Assembly: GCF_910578895.1 (NCBI RefSeq)
Contig: NZ_CAJTSC010000022.1
Location: forward strand, 1 to 54,544
DNA: 54,544 bases
Direction: 5' to 3'
From: an uncultured Bacteroides sp.
Lineage (GTDB): Bacteria > Bacteroidota > Bacteroidia > Bacteroidales > Bacteroidaceae
Positions 16,862-25,520 of the stretch are shown in pieces. How positions within the stretch are numbered: position 1 is the stretch's first letter; every line of letters starts with the position of its first letter. Position numbers and translations under genes: made by a program. Below the pieces are notes generated by a model. It was not told the origin of the DNA, did no database searches, and saw nothing but the letters and a program-made list of their open reading frames with translations.

Positions 16862-18556
16862 TTACCAGAAATACCAATAGAATGCAGCTGTAATGGCCAG
16901 AATGATTATCGTGTGGATAACATCCCAATGATTCCAGCTGGCACGCGTGGTTGCTCTCTGTTCGGGGGTGGATGTGCCGAACACAAGTCCTTGTATCTTT
17001 TCGGCACTTGGCGCTTCGGTCATCAAGCTGACCAGGATTACTACGATAATGCAGAACAGGAACATCCAACCGCAGAAGAACAGCCAGTTCAAATCGTAGA
17101 ACAGATATTTAAACATGGAACCGTCTGTTACGGCTACGTTGCTGTAATATACTTTTGCTCCCAGGCGGGTAAGACCGATAATCATACCGGCAATCAGTCC
17201 CCACATACCGCCTTTGGCAGAAGTCCGTTTCCAGCAGATACCCAGAAGGAATGCGGCGGCGATACCCGGAGCCAATACGGACTGTACGTCTTGCAGATAA
17301 GTATAGAGTACGTCACCCACACTGCGCATGATAGGAATCCACAGGATACCCAGTATCACGATAACCACCGTTGCCATTTGTCCGATACCTACCAGCTTCT
17401 TTTCCGGAGTATTCGGTTTGAACCGTTTGTAAAAGTCAATTGTGAAGAGCATGGCGGAAGAGTTGAACAGGGAAGCCAGCGAACTCATCAAAGCGGCAAG
17501 AATACCGCAAACCACCAGGCCTTTTACTCCCGCAGGAAGCAACTTGGCTACCAGTGTAGGGAAGGCGGCGTCTGCATTGGCATTGCCGTTGGCAAGCAAG
17601 GGAAGGAAACCTTCGCCACCGGCTCCAATGTATTTCTGGTGCAAAGCGAAAGCAATCATACCCGGAATCAGGAACAGGAATACGGGCAACAGTTTCAGAT
17701 ATGCGCCGAAGATGGTACCGCGACGGGCTTCTCTTTCGTTCTTGCCGGAAAGCACGCGCTGCACGATGAACTGGTCGGTACACCAGTACCAGAAACCGAT
17801 AATCGCCGAACCTACCAACGCGCCCAACCACGGGAAATTAGGATCGCTGTTGCTGCGGATAAGTTGCGTCATGGTATCTCCATATTCGTTGACAGTGACA
17901 GCGCCGCATATTTTCATCATTTCGTCCCAACCGCCCAGTTCTTTAAAACCGAGTACAAGGATTATCAGCGAACCTAAAAGCAGGATAGGGGTTTGCAGTA
18001 CGGATGTGTAGAGCACGGATTTCATTCCACCGAAGATTGTGTAAAGCGCCGTCAGCAATACCAGACCGATTGCCGCAATCCAGAAGAAATCGATTCCCCA
18101 CAACTCCTTGATACCGAATACCTGCTGGAATACGAGACCGCCAGCATATACGGTAACAGCCACTTTAGTCAACACGTAGCTGATTAATGAGATAACAGAA
18201 AGAATTGTACGCGACTGCGGGTTGTAGCGGCGCTCCAGAAATTCGGGCATTGTATATACCATGCTTCGCGAATAGAACGGGACGAATACCCAACCGAGAA
18301 TAAGAATCATCCAGCCTTGTATTTCCCAGTGTGCCATTGCCATACCGCTGGATGCGCCGGCGCCTGCCAATCCGATCAAGTGTTCCGAACCGATGTTGGA
18401 TGCGAAAATGGATGCACCGATAGCAATCCAAGTGGCGTCACGTCCGCCTAAAAAATAGTCTGCCGAGTCGTTCTGCTTTTGTCTGACCACCCAAACGATA
18501 ATTCCTATCAGAGCCAGGAAGAAAATTCCAATGACTAACCAATCTAATGTTCCCAC
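16862..18556 (-). CDS. SSS-family sodium:sugar symporter, probable arabinose importer
   Basis: A 564-residue inner-membrane protein with about 13-14 hydrophobic segments, starting MGTLDWLVIGIFFLALIG. Family marks include DYFLGGRDATW near the N-terminus, SNIGSEHLIGLAGAGA (about 55) and the SLASLFNSSAMLFTIDFYK segment (about 365), as in SGLT-like sodium/solute symporters. Position between araR and the mutarotase points to arabinose uptake into the cytoplasm. It follows the mutarotase gene by 27 bp, so the two form one unit. Substrate is inferred from context. Confidence 0.9.
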   Translation of the reverse strand: MGTLDWLVIGIFFLALIGIIVWVVRQKQNDSADYFLGGRDATWIAIGASIFASNIGSEHLIGLAGAGASSGMAMAHWEIQGWMILILGWVFVPFYSRSMVYTMPEFLERRYNPQSRTILSVISLISYVLTKVAVTVYAGGLVFQQVFGIKELWGIDFFWIAAIGLVLLTALYTIFGGMKSVLYTSVLQTPILLLGSLIILVLGFKELGGWDEMMKICGAVTVNEYGDTMTQLIRSNSDPNFPWLGALVGSAIIGFWYWCTDQFIVQRVLSGKNEREARRGTIFGAYLKLLPVFLFLIPGMIAFALHQKYIGAGGEGFLPLLANGNANADAAFPTLVAKLLPAGVKGLVVCGILAALMSSLASLFNSSAMLFTIDFYKRFKPNTPEKKLVGIGQMATVVIVILGILWIPIMRSVGDVLYTYLQDVQSVLAPGIAAAFLLGICWKRTSAKGGMWGLIAGMIIGLTRLGAKVYYSNVAVTDGSMFKYLFYDLNWLFFCGWMFLFCIIVVILVSLMTEAPSAEKIQGLVFGTSTPEQRATTRASWNHWDVIHTIIILAITAAFYWYFW

Positions 18557-18583
18557 GATAATAATGATTTAAAAGGTTATTGT

Positions 18584-19723
18584 TTATTTCTCTACCGAGA
18601 ATTTAAAAATACACTCGCTGTTGTAAGTTTGTCCCGGTTCCAGAACCACGGAAGGCCATTGCGGCTTGTTGGGGCTGTCCGGATAGTGCTGTGTCTCCAG
18701 GCATACGGAAGCGCGCTGGTTGTAAACGATACCTTTCTTGCCTTTTACGGTTCCGTTCAGGAAGTTGCCCGTGTATACTTGAATGCCCGGTTCGTCGGTA
18801 TATACTTCCAATGTGATGCCGCTTTCGGGAGAAGTCAGCTTGGCGGCTACCTGCTTTATGTCGCCGTTGGTGTTGAGTACCCAGTTGTGGTCGTATCCGT
18901 TGCCGAACTTCACTTGTTCGAAGTCAAAATCGGCGATATTCTGTCCTACGGCTTTAGGAGTCGTGAAATCCATCGGAGTATCTTTCACGGTCACTATCTC
19001 TCCGGTAGTCATGTAAGTACTGTCTACAGGGGTGTAACTGTCTGCGTTTACATATAAAATATGATCTGTGGCTGCTTTGGACGGATTGCCCGACAAGTTG
19101 AAATAAGAATGGTTGGTCATGTTGATGACCGTTTTCTTGTCTGTTGTCGCACTGTATTTGATGTCTATAGCGTTGTCTTCCGTCAGCTTGAACAGGACTT
19201 TGGCAGTGACGTTGCCCGGAAATTTTTCGTCTCCGTCCGGAGAAATGCGCGTCAGCTCCAGGGTCGTTCCATCAATTGGGTTGGCTTCATACACCTGATA
19301 TTGCCATCCTTTAGGACCGCCGTGCAGGCAGTGTCCGAAATTGTTTTTCGGCAATTGAATCGTGTCGCCGTCCAATACTATTTTGCCTTGGTTGATTCTG
19401 TTGGCATAACGTCCGATGGATGCGCCGAAATCACTTGGTACATTGATGTAGTCGGCTATGCTGTCGAAACCGAGGACAACGTCCTGCATATCTCCGTTCT
19501 TGTCCGGTACCATAACGGATACGATACGTCCGCCGAAATTGGTAATACATACTTCCATGCCTGCTTTGTTCTTTAATGTATAAAGAGCGGTTGGGGCATC
19601 ATTCACTACGGTTTGAAATTTTGTCGGATTCAGTCCGGAAAGAGTAAGTTCCGTTTGACTTTTCTGAGCGCAGGAAGCTAACATCAATGTAGCTATTCCG
19701 GCAATAAGAATGTGATTCTTCAT
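18584..19723 (-). CDS. Lipoprotein aldose 1-epimerase (mutarotase)
   Basis: A 379-residue mutarotase interconverting alpha and beta anomers. I start it at the ATG at 19723 (MKNHILIAGIATLMLASC), which gives a clean lipoprotein signal with Cys19; a longer reading from 19804 adds an unlikely polar leader. The GalM core shows GRIVSVMVPDKNG, ASIGRYANRI, MTNHSYFNLSGN (catalytic His) and DHNWVLN; the catalytic Glu is probably in the C-terminal ASVCLETQHYPDSPN. As a lipoprotein it would act outside the cytoplasm, supplying the anomer taken by the symporter encoded 27 bp downstream. A second, leaderless GalM is encoded at 49416. Confidence 0.9.
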   Translation of the reverse strand: MKNHILIAGIATLMLASCAQKSQTELTLSGLNPTKFQTVVNDAPTALYTLKNKAGMEVCITNFGGRIVSVMVPDKNGDMQDVVLGFDSIADYINVPSDFGASIGRYANRINQGKIVLDGDTIQLPKNNFGHCLHGGPKGWQYQVYEANPIDGTTLELTRISPDGDEKFPGNVTAKVLFKLTEDNAIDIKYSATTDKKTVINMTNHSYFNLSGNPSKAATDHILYVNADSYTPVDSTYMTTGEIVTVKDTPMDFTTPKAVGQNIADFDFEQVKFGNGYDHNWVLNTNGDIKQVAAKLTSPESGITLEVYTDEPGIQVYTGNFLNGTVKGKKGIVYNQRASVCLETQHYPDSPNKPQWPSVVLEPGQTYNSECIFKFSVEK

Positions 19724-19765
19724 GGTTATATTTAATTTGAAAATTAGATTCTTATCTTCTTTCGG

Positions 19766-19825
19766 GTGTAAAAGTAACACTTTTGTTTGGTGTAATATGT
19801 ACACTTTAATATGTTATGTAACATA
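19766..19825 (-). promoter_or_regulatory. Candidate operator cluster before the mutarotase-symporter unit
   Basis: Two related 15-mers with the form GTGT-N7-ACAC lie 24 bp apart (19766-19780 GTGTAAAAGTAACAC, 19790-19804 GTGTAATATGTACAC). A perfect palindrome, TATGTTATGTAACATA, follows at 19810-19825. A -7-like TACTTTTA on the minus strand overlaps the first site. Which of these is bound, and by AraR or something else, is inference. Confidence 0.4.
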
Positions 19826-19833
19826 AAAAGAAA

Positions 19834-19924
19834 AAACGGGTGTGTGTCAATACTAAAATCGGCTATCATTTTGTTCTGAATGACAGAATGATACGACTAT
19901 CGGAGTATTGACCCACACCCGTTT
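19834..19924 (-). terminator. Long-stem terminator of the susC operon
   Basis: 21-bp arms (19834-19854 and 19904-19924, AAACGGGTGTGTGTCAATAC on the left) with one mismatch enclose a second hairpin (ATCATT...AATGAT). On the minus strand T runs (TTTTTTCTTTTT) follow. It ends the SusCD operon 19 bp after the GH43 stop. Confidence 0.85.
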
Positions 19925-19942
19925 CGGCATGTCAGGTGATGT

Positions 19943-21841
19943 TTACTTTACTTTCTTGCCCCAATAGGTCTTGTTATTTCCATAAGCGGAGTAGACGATG
20001 GTATGTGTTCGGGGAGTGGTTTCCCAGTCTGCTTCCCGTTGCAGGTAGAGGTCAATGCCGTTGGCTGTCAGAATTTGACTCTTCGCATCATAGCTCCATG
20101 TACCGCCTTTCCACGTTCCTTCGGTGATGGTATGGTCGGCTGCCAGTGTCATCGTAACCGATTCTTTTTGGACACCGAACCGGTAGGACAAATCGATGTG
20201 TTCCCAGTTTCCGATAAGTTCCTCTTCGGTAATGGCTACTTGCGGCACGGCTCCGTAACGTTCGGGCATAACTAACGGCCAACCGTCTTTCGTCCAACGG
20301 ATGCTGCGCACATGTCCCATCATAAGGGCGTTGCTGTATTCGTTACCTTCCACATTTGCCGGAAACCTGCCTTGTGAGGCAAAGAACCAGTTGCCGTTTC
20401 CGTCATCGAAGATACAGCAGTGTGAAATACCCACCCAGCCGTGGCTGTTCTTAAATTTATAAGGATGGGTCACGACCGGCAGGATGTCGCCACCGTTTGC
20501 AGTCACATCCTTGCCATCCATATCCAGATAGGGACCTGCAATATCGGTGGCACGTGCAACGCGGGTATTGTAAGCTACTCCCAATTCGTCATAAGCCAGG
20601 AACAGGTAGTAGTATCCGTCGTGATAAATCACTTCCGGACCTTCTGAGGCTTGCCAACGATTATTCATCTGGCGAGTGGCTATCAACCGGCCGTAAGCGG
20701 CAATGCCTTCACCGTTGTCACTCCACGGTTGGGAAAGTTCCGCCTTTACTTTGCCGGTTTCCGCATTTAGCTCTGCCAAGGCTATGCCGCTGTGCCATGA
20801 ACCGTAAACCAGGTAATGCTTCCCGTCATTGTCTATCAGGTAGCTTGGGTCGATGGCATTCCATTTGTAGTAGCAGTTGCCCCAGTCGTCGGGTCTAATC
20901 CGGAAGTCCAGCCCTTTGTCCGAAGCGTTGGTGATTACGTAACCTTTATCTACCCATCCGGCATTGTTGGCGGGGTTGTCATTCTCCAGCAAACCGATGA
21001 AGGCGCGTTCGCTCCAAGAGTTAGGACCGTCTATAGTGCCGGGGCACACAATGGAGTAGTACATGCGGTAAAGGCCGTTTTTCACTTTGCGAACACATGG
21101 TGCCCAGTAACCGAAGTCTGCGGTGGCGGGTGAAACTTCGGCAAGCCCCATCTCCTTGCGGATTTCGTTCAGTTTCGTAATTACCCAATCGGGCAACTCG
21201 GGCATAACTCCGCCTAAGTATTCCCAGTTGACGAGGTCTTTGGAGCGTCTGCCGTGGAAGTGTCCGCCGGCTATATGCGCATTGCCGTAGGAGGCGTCCG
21301 TCTGATACATATAATAGTATCCGTCTTCTGCCAGCACTACTGTAGGGTCGTGTACGTTTGCCAAATTCCATTCGTTGCGTTTGTCCCAACCGGCTATGTC
21401 CACGTAATAGTCTGCGTATGCCGGTGCCGTGTAGTTTTTCAGCTGTTCGTCAAGGCTTTGGGCGGTAGTGGTTGCCTTGAACGTTTCCGAGTAAGTGTAA
21501 CGGCTGTTGCCATAAACGTATGCACGTATATAATAAGCGGTATTGCCGGTCAGTCCGGAAATAGTGGCGCTGAAGTTTTCGTCTGCTTCCACTACATTGT
21601 CTTTAATAGTAGGATTGGGAGCGTTTAAACTGTAACAGAAACCTCTCTTGGCGACATTGTTCAGATTGCCGGTGACCGATGAAGTGACGGTCAGCGAAGT
21701 ACTTGTAGTTGCAGTTGCTTCGGGAACGGTTATGGCTATGTCGCTGTTTCTGTTGTATTCGATATTGTCCAGCCCATCGGAGCAAGCCGTGACGGCGAAG
21801 ACTGCCAACAGGGATAGTAAGAGAAATGTTGTTTTTTTCAT
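19943..21841 (-). CDS. GH43 endo-alpha-1,5-L-arabinanase, surface lipoprotein
   Basis: A 632-residue lipoprotein (lipobox VTAC, Cys20) with acidic residues just after the Cys (CSDGLD), typical of Bacteroides lipoproteins exported to the surface. Residues about 35-125 form a fibronectin/IPT-like beta domain. The GH43 five-blade propeller follows, with base Asp in NVHDPTVV (Asp about 165), the pKa-setting Asp in NAIDPSYLIDNDG and acid Glu in SEGPEVIYHDGYYY. A C-terminal beta domain (about 540-632) is typical of GH43 endo-arabinanases. It is the last gene of susC-susD-sgbp-GH43, as in known arabinan loci, and would make the oligosaccharides that SusCD imports. An exo mode is the main alternative. 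Confidence 0.9.
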   Translation of the reverse strand: MKKTTFLLLSLLAVFAVTACSDGLDNIEYNRNSDIAITVPEATATTSTSLTVTSSVTGNLNNVAKRGFCYSLNAPNPTIKDNVVEADENFSATISGLTGNTAYYIRAYVYGNSRYTYSETFKATTTAQSLDEQLKNYTAPAYADYYVDIAGWDKRNEWNLANVHDPTVVLAEDGYYYMYQTDASYGNAHIAGGHFHGRRSKDLVNWEYLGGVMPELPDWVITKLNEIRKEMGLAEVSPATADFGYWAPCVRKVKNGLYRMYYSIVCPGTIDGPNSWSERAFIGLLENDNPANNAGWVDKGYVITNASDKGLDFRIRPDDWGNCYYKWNAIDPSYLIDNDGKHYLVYGSWHSGIALAELNAETGKVKAELSQPWSDNGEGIAAYGRLIATRQMNNRWQASEGPEVIYHDGYYYLFLAYDELGVAYNTRVARATDIAGPYLDMDGKDVTANGGDILPVVTHPYKFKNSHGWVGISHCCIFDDGNGNWFFASQGRFPANVEGNEYSNALMMGHVRSIRWTKDGWPLVMPERYGAVPQVAITEEELIGNWEHIDLSYRFGVQKESVTMTLAADHTITEGTWKGGTWSYDAKSQILTANGIDLYLQREADWETTPRTHTIVYSAYGNNKTYWGKKVK

Positions 21842-21920
21842 TTGGGTAAGTTTTTAAGATCCATATCGTTCCGTTGATAAACAGGAACGATATGGATGAT
21901 AAAGAATTTAATAGTTATTC

Positions 21921-23699
21921 TTATTTATTGAAGACGAGATGGCAACCGTCAACAGACAGTGCAAAGTTTAAGTCGTTTGCATCTATGGTGTTGATACCCC
22001 AATAGCATTGGGTGGAGATTGTACTTGTAGTACCTGCCATTACAGCCTGAACATCGGCGGTGCCATCACCGCAGTTAGTCACGTAGACCGTAACTTTTGC
22101 TCCGTTCATTCCGGCAAGCCAAGTACCCCAATCGCCTTGTGTGCCGTTAGGAGTGCAGGCGTCATATCCATCGCCCCAACCCCAATTGTCAGCGCGGACC
22201 ACTGCGTAGTGTTCACCGGTACTCTTACGGAGAACTATAAGGAAATTGTTCCAGTTCCCTGCCAGATTACTGTAATTTGTAAACGAAATACACTTTGTCT
22301 GACCTGAAGGTACATTGAAATTATCTGAGTAAGTCTCCGGATTAAACCACAGAGTTGAGTTGTCTGTATTTCCTAACTGTCCGCTTGTGTTTTTCACAAC
22401 AGTCGCTTCGGAGACGGTGACATTTACTGTTGCGGTGATGTTTTCTCCGGCAGTAATGGTAACCGGCTGTGAACCGGCCTTTGCCGGAATGGCAGAGAAG
22501 CTGAGTTTCGCGTTGTCAATGACTACCGAACTTCCGTCGGAGTAGGTGCCCGTAACTACCATGCCTGTTGGATCGAAAGGTATCGTGCAACTCTTGGTAT
22601 CTTCCGAGGTATAGTAATAGGGTTTTGTACGCGAGGGTACAGTGGTTATTGAAATAGATTGAAGTATTCCCACAACCTTAAAAGACGCGTTAGCCACAAT
22701 CGGTTTGTCGCAGTTTTCACCCTTAAAGGTTTTGTTGTAGACAGCTACAAGAGTCTTATCTCCCGTTTGATTTATATCAGGGATGACTGAGAATGAGAGT
22801 TCGGAAGCCGTTACGGTTTTAGTCACTCCCTCTTCAAAGGTTACAATGGCAGAGATATTAGTTATGGTCTCTTCAAACGAGGTACCCAAAGAAATTTGTG
22901 CGGGTACATCCTGCAATACCATGGACACAGGGTTCTTGTCTTGAGCGGATGTAAGTCCGCCGATAGGCTCGATATTGGTTTGCTGGAAGTCAATGTAGGA
23001 ACCTTCGGGAACCAGAAAACAGCGGATATTGGTATTGCTTGCATCTGCATTTAGATTTTCTTCCTTATATGGCTGCGCATACGTCTTGGTAACCTCGCCG
23101 TTGGTCATCTTCACGGTGAAAGCCTCTGCGCTGGTACGGTCTACGGTGAGTGTCACCTTGCCGCCAAACTTTTGCAGGTTGGCATCTACCTCGTTTTCAT
23201 CGGGATTGAGAAGCAATGTGCCCGAGATATATTGGAAATCGATATGGTCGCCCCATTGGGAATTGTAAGTTTCGGGACTGCCCGTCACATCAAAGCGGAT
23301 GGCACCGTATTCGGTATAGCCTGCACCGCCACGCTCCACATCGTTGGTGATGATAAGGGCGAAGTTCTTGTAATATTTAGTGTCGACAGCCGGGTTGATG
23401 TGGAGGTTGAACACTGCATTCCACTTTTCGCCATCCGGTATCACGTAATATTTGGAGAAAGCAGCCCAGAATCCGGAACTGAAGTCCGTATTTCCGAAAG
23501 AATACACGTCTTCCTGCATGCCTTCAAGCACTTCGTCTTCCACCGGTTGTTTCTTCGAATCCTCAATTTCTTGTATCTTATCGGAAATCCAGTCGGGGGC
23601 GTTTACGTCATAAAGTTCGCCATCCGTGCAGCCTGTCAGTGTCAGCAACCCGAAGGTTACGGAACAGCAAGCGTATGCTATTTTCTTAAGTAATCTCAT
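21921..23699 (-). CDS. Surface glycan-binding lipoprotein (SusE/SGBP-like)
   Basis: A 592-residue lipoprotein starting MRLLKKIAYACCSVTFGLL with lipobox LTGC and an acidic CTDGE after it, suggesting surface exposure. The ATG at 23699 is chosen over an upstream in-frame extension because it begins the signal peptide. After a long N-terminal beta domain come two bacterial Ig-like domains (about 255-345 and 350-440: ISITTVPSRTKPYYY, then VVTGTYSDGSS). An aromatic-rich C-terminal domain (about 455-592: WNNFLIVLRKSTGEHYAVVR, DNWGWGDG) is probably the glycan-binding part. It lies 29 bp after susD. The binding role is inferred from position and architecture. Confidence 0.8.
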   Translation of the reverse strand: MRLLKKIAYACCSVTFGLLTLTGCTDGELYDVNAPDWISDKIQEIEDSKKQPVEDEVLEGMQEDVYSFGNTDFSSGFWAAFSKYYVIPDGEKWNAVFNLHINPAVDTKYYKNFALIITNDVERGGAGYTEYGAIRFDVTGSPETYNSQWGDHIDFQYISGTLLLNPDENEVDANLQKFGGKVTLTVDRTSAEAFTVKMTNGEVTKTYAQPYKEENLNADASNTNIRCFLVPEGSYIDFQQTNIEPIGGLTSAQDKNPVSMVLQDVPAQISLGTSFEETITNISAIVTFEEGVTKTVTASELSFSVIPDINQTGDKTLVAVYNKTFKGENCDKPIVANASFKVVGILQSISITTVPSRTKPYYYTSEDTKSCTIPFDPTGMVVTGTYSDGSSVVIDNAKLSFSAIPAKAGSQPVTITAGENITATVNVTVSEATVVKNTSGQLGNTDNSTLWFNPETYSDNFNVPSGQTKCISFTNYSNLAGNWNNFLIVLRKSTGEHYAVVRADNWGWGDGYDACTPNGTQGDWGTWLAGMNGAKVTVYVTNCGDGTADVQAVMAGTTSTISTQCYWGINTIDANDLNFALSVDGCHLVFNK

Positions 23700-23728
23700 T
23701 GTCTTGAATTTAAAGAGTGTGATTGATT

Positions 23729-25480
23729 TTATTTGCTTAAATCTACAACCGGACGCACTGTCCAACCGTTGTCACGGAAGTAAGAGGAGTTGTCCGTGCT
23801 ATAGTTGGCGGAGTTGCCTTCCAGATTGGGGTTGTTGTTCAGCAATTGCTGTACAATGGGCAGAAATTCGTGTCCCGGCAGATAGGTGTCGAAAGTACTT
23901 TTCAGTGTAGGGTCGTTTGCCATGTCGCTGTAGCTGACAGGTTCTTTTACCCTCTCCGTAGAGCGGCGTACAGTGCCGTGTTCCTTGAGTTGCTGTAAGC
24001 GGCCGTTGTCGTAGAAGAAGCCCCAGCGGATAAGGTCGAAGCCTCTGCCGAATTCGCAACCGAACTCCTTGGGACGTTCCACATTGGCAATCTGTTCGAA
24101 GAGTTTGTCGGCGGTATTGAAGTCCTCAAGTTCCAGGTCTGCCAGATTGGCCCGTCTGCGCACTTCGTTAATCCAGTCGATGGCTTGCTGTGTGGGACCG
24201 TTGACTTCGTTTTCACATTCCGCAGCACGTAGCAGTACATCCGAATAGCGCATCAGGCGCAGGTTGATGCCATCGTGCAATCCTGTGACAACGGTACTGT
24301 ACAGCCCGGTACGGAGATTGGTGAATTTGGCAATCGGCAGGCCGCCGTAGGTGTTGTTGGTCACAATATTGTCGGAGGCTGTGAGCGTTTGCGTATAAGC
24401 CACATTGCCGTATTCGAAATCCGCCCAGTCGGATTCGTAGGTTCCTATGGTCCAGTAAAGACGGGGATCGAGTGTGCCGTTCTTGGTGCGCTCTCCTTTA
24501 AAGAGTTGGTAGAGCCAGGGCGAGGCTGAGATATCCGCCCAGCCGCCATAGTTGCCGGGAGCAAAGTTGCTTTCAATGGCAGAACCTTGTGTGGCGTTGG
24601 GACTTGTGTTCACCGGAGTCCACTCGTCGTCGGTGCCTTGCGAACCGAAATCGAGGAATTGCACTTCAAAGAGGCTCTCCGCATTGTTCTCGTATGCCGA
24701 ACCTTCACGGAAGTTGTCTCCGTAGTTGTCCATCAGCCGGTAGGTGCCGTATTTCTTGCCGATGATATCCTTCAGCACGGGGAGTGCTTCGTTGTATTTA
24801 TGGCGCATCATGAGGGCGCGGGCATAATAACCTGCCGCAGAGCCGCAGGTGGCGCGTCCGCCTGCCCATTCACTGCCTTTGTCGCGTGAAGGCAGCAGCT
24901 CCATCGCTTCCTTGAAATCTTCTTCGATTTGGTCGAGTACGCCGTCATAGGTGCTGTTGGCGCCATAAAGTCCCTCTAACGAAGAGTAGGTGGCATAATC
25001 CGTGATGAGAGGCGGGTTTTGATAGTAACCTACCAGGTTGTAGTACGACAGGCCGCGCAGGAAAAGCATCTGCCCTTTGATGTATTTCATCTTTTCGGAG
25101 AGCTGGCTGTTGTCTTCACCGCAACGGGAAATGGCAAAGTTGCACACATTGATGGTATAGTACCATTCCCGCCAGGGCCACCACGTAATGTCCGAGGTGA
25201 CTTCGGCATTCAAATCATCGAAAGGCAGATACCACACTTGTGAAGAGTTCCAGGCTTCATCACCGCGGCACACATCGATGGTATAGCCTACACGGGCGTA
25301 TGAACCTTCCATGCGGATGTGGTTGTAAGCGGCAATCACGCATTCCTCCAAATCATCGGCGTTAAAACCGAAAGTGCTTGAGGTTTGCTGGTTGGGATTC
25401 AACAAATCCAATCTGTCAGTGCAAGAAGTCAGCGTGCTGGCTCCTAACATGAAAGCAAGTAAATATTTATTTAGTTTCAT
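23729..25480 (-). CDS. SusD-like nutrient-binding outer-membrane lipoprotein
   Basis: A 583-residue RagB/SusD family lipoprotein (lipobox LTSC, then CTDRLD). It has the typical N-terminal opening LNPNQQTSSTFGFNADDLEE, a TPR-rich helical core (about 90-240: YIKGQMLFLRGLSYYNLVGY) and the C-terminal RYSDVLLRAAECENEVNG and DLIRWGFF. It caps the SusC barrel at the surface and hands over arabino-oligosaccharides. Trp-rich stretches (SDITWWPWREWYY) could line the binding site. It starts 40 bp after the susC stop. Confidence 0.95.
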   Translation of the reverse strand: MKLNKYLLAFMLGASTLTSCTDRLDLLNPNQQTSSTFGFNADDLEECVIAAYNHIRMEGSYARVGYTIDVCRGDEAWNSSQVWYLPFDDLNAEVTSDITWWPWREWYYTINVCNFAISRCGEDNSQLSEKMKYIKGQMLFLRGLSYYNLVGYYQNPPLITDYATYSSLEGLYGANSTYDGVLDQIEEDFKEAMELLPSRDKGSEWAGGRATCGSAAGYYARALMMRHKYNEALPVLKDIIGKKYGTYRLMDNYGDNFREGSAYENNAESLFEVQFLDFGSQGTDDEWTPVNTSPNATQGSAIESNFAPGNYGGWADISASPWLYQLFKGERTKNGTLDPRLYWTIGTYESDWADFEYGNVAYTQTLTASDNIVTNNTYGGLPIAKFTNLRTGLYSTVVTGLHDGINLRLMRYSDVLLRAAECENEVNGPTQQAIDWINEVRRRANLADLELEDFNTADKLFEQIANVERPKEFGCEFGRGFDLIRWGFFYDNGRLQQLKEHGTVRRSTERVKEPVSYSDMANDPTLKSTFDTYLPGHEFLPIVQQLLNNNPNLEGNSANYSTDNSSYFRDNGWTVRPVVDLSK

Positions 25481-25520
25481 AAGATATGTTTTTAGTATTT
25501 AGATACCGGATAGTAACGAT

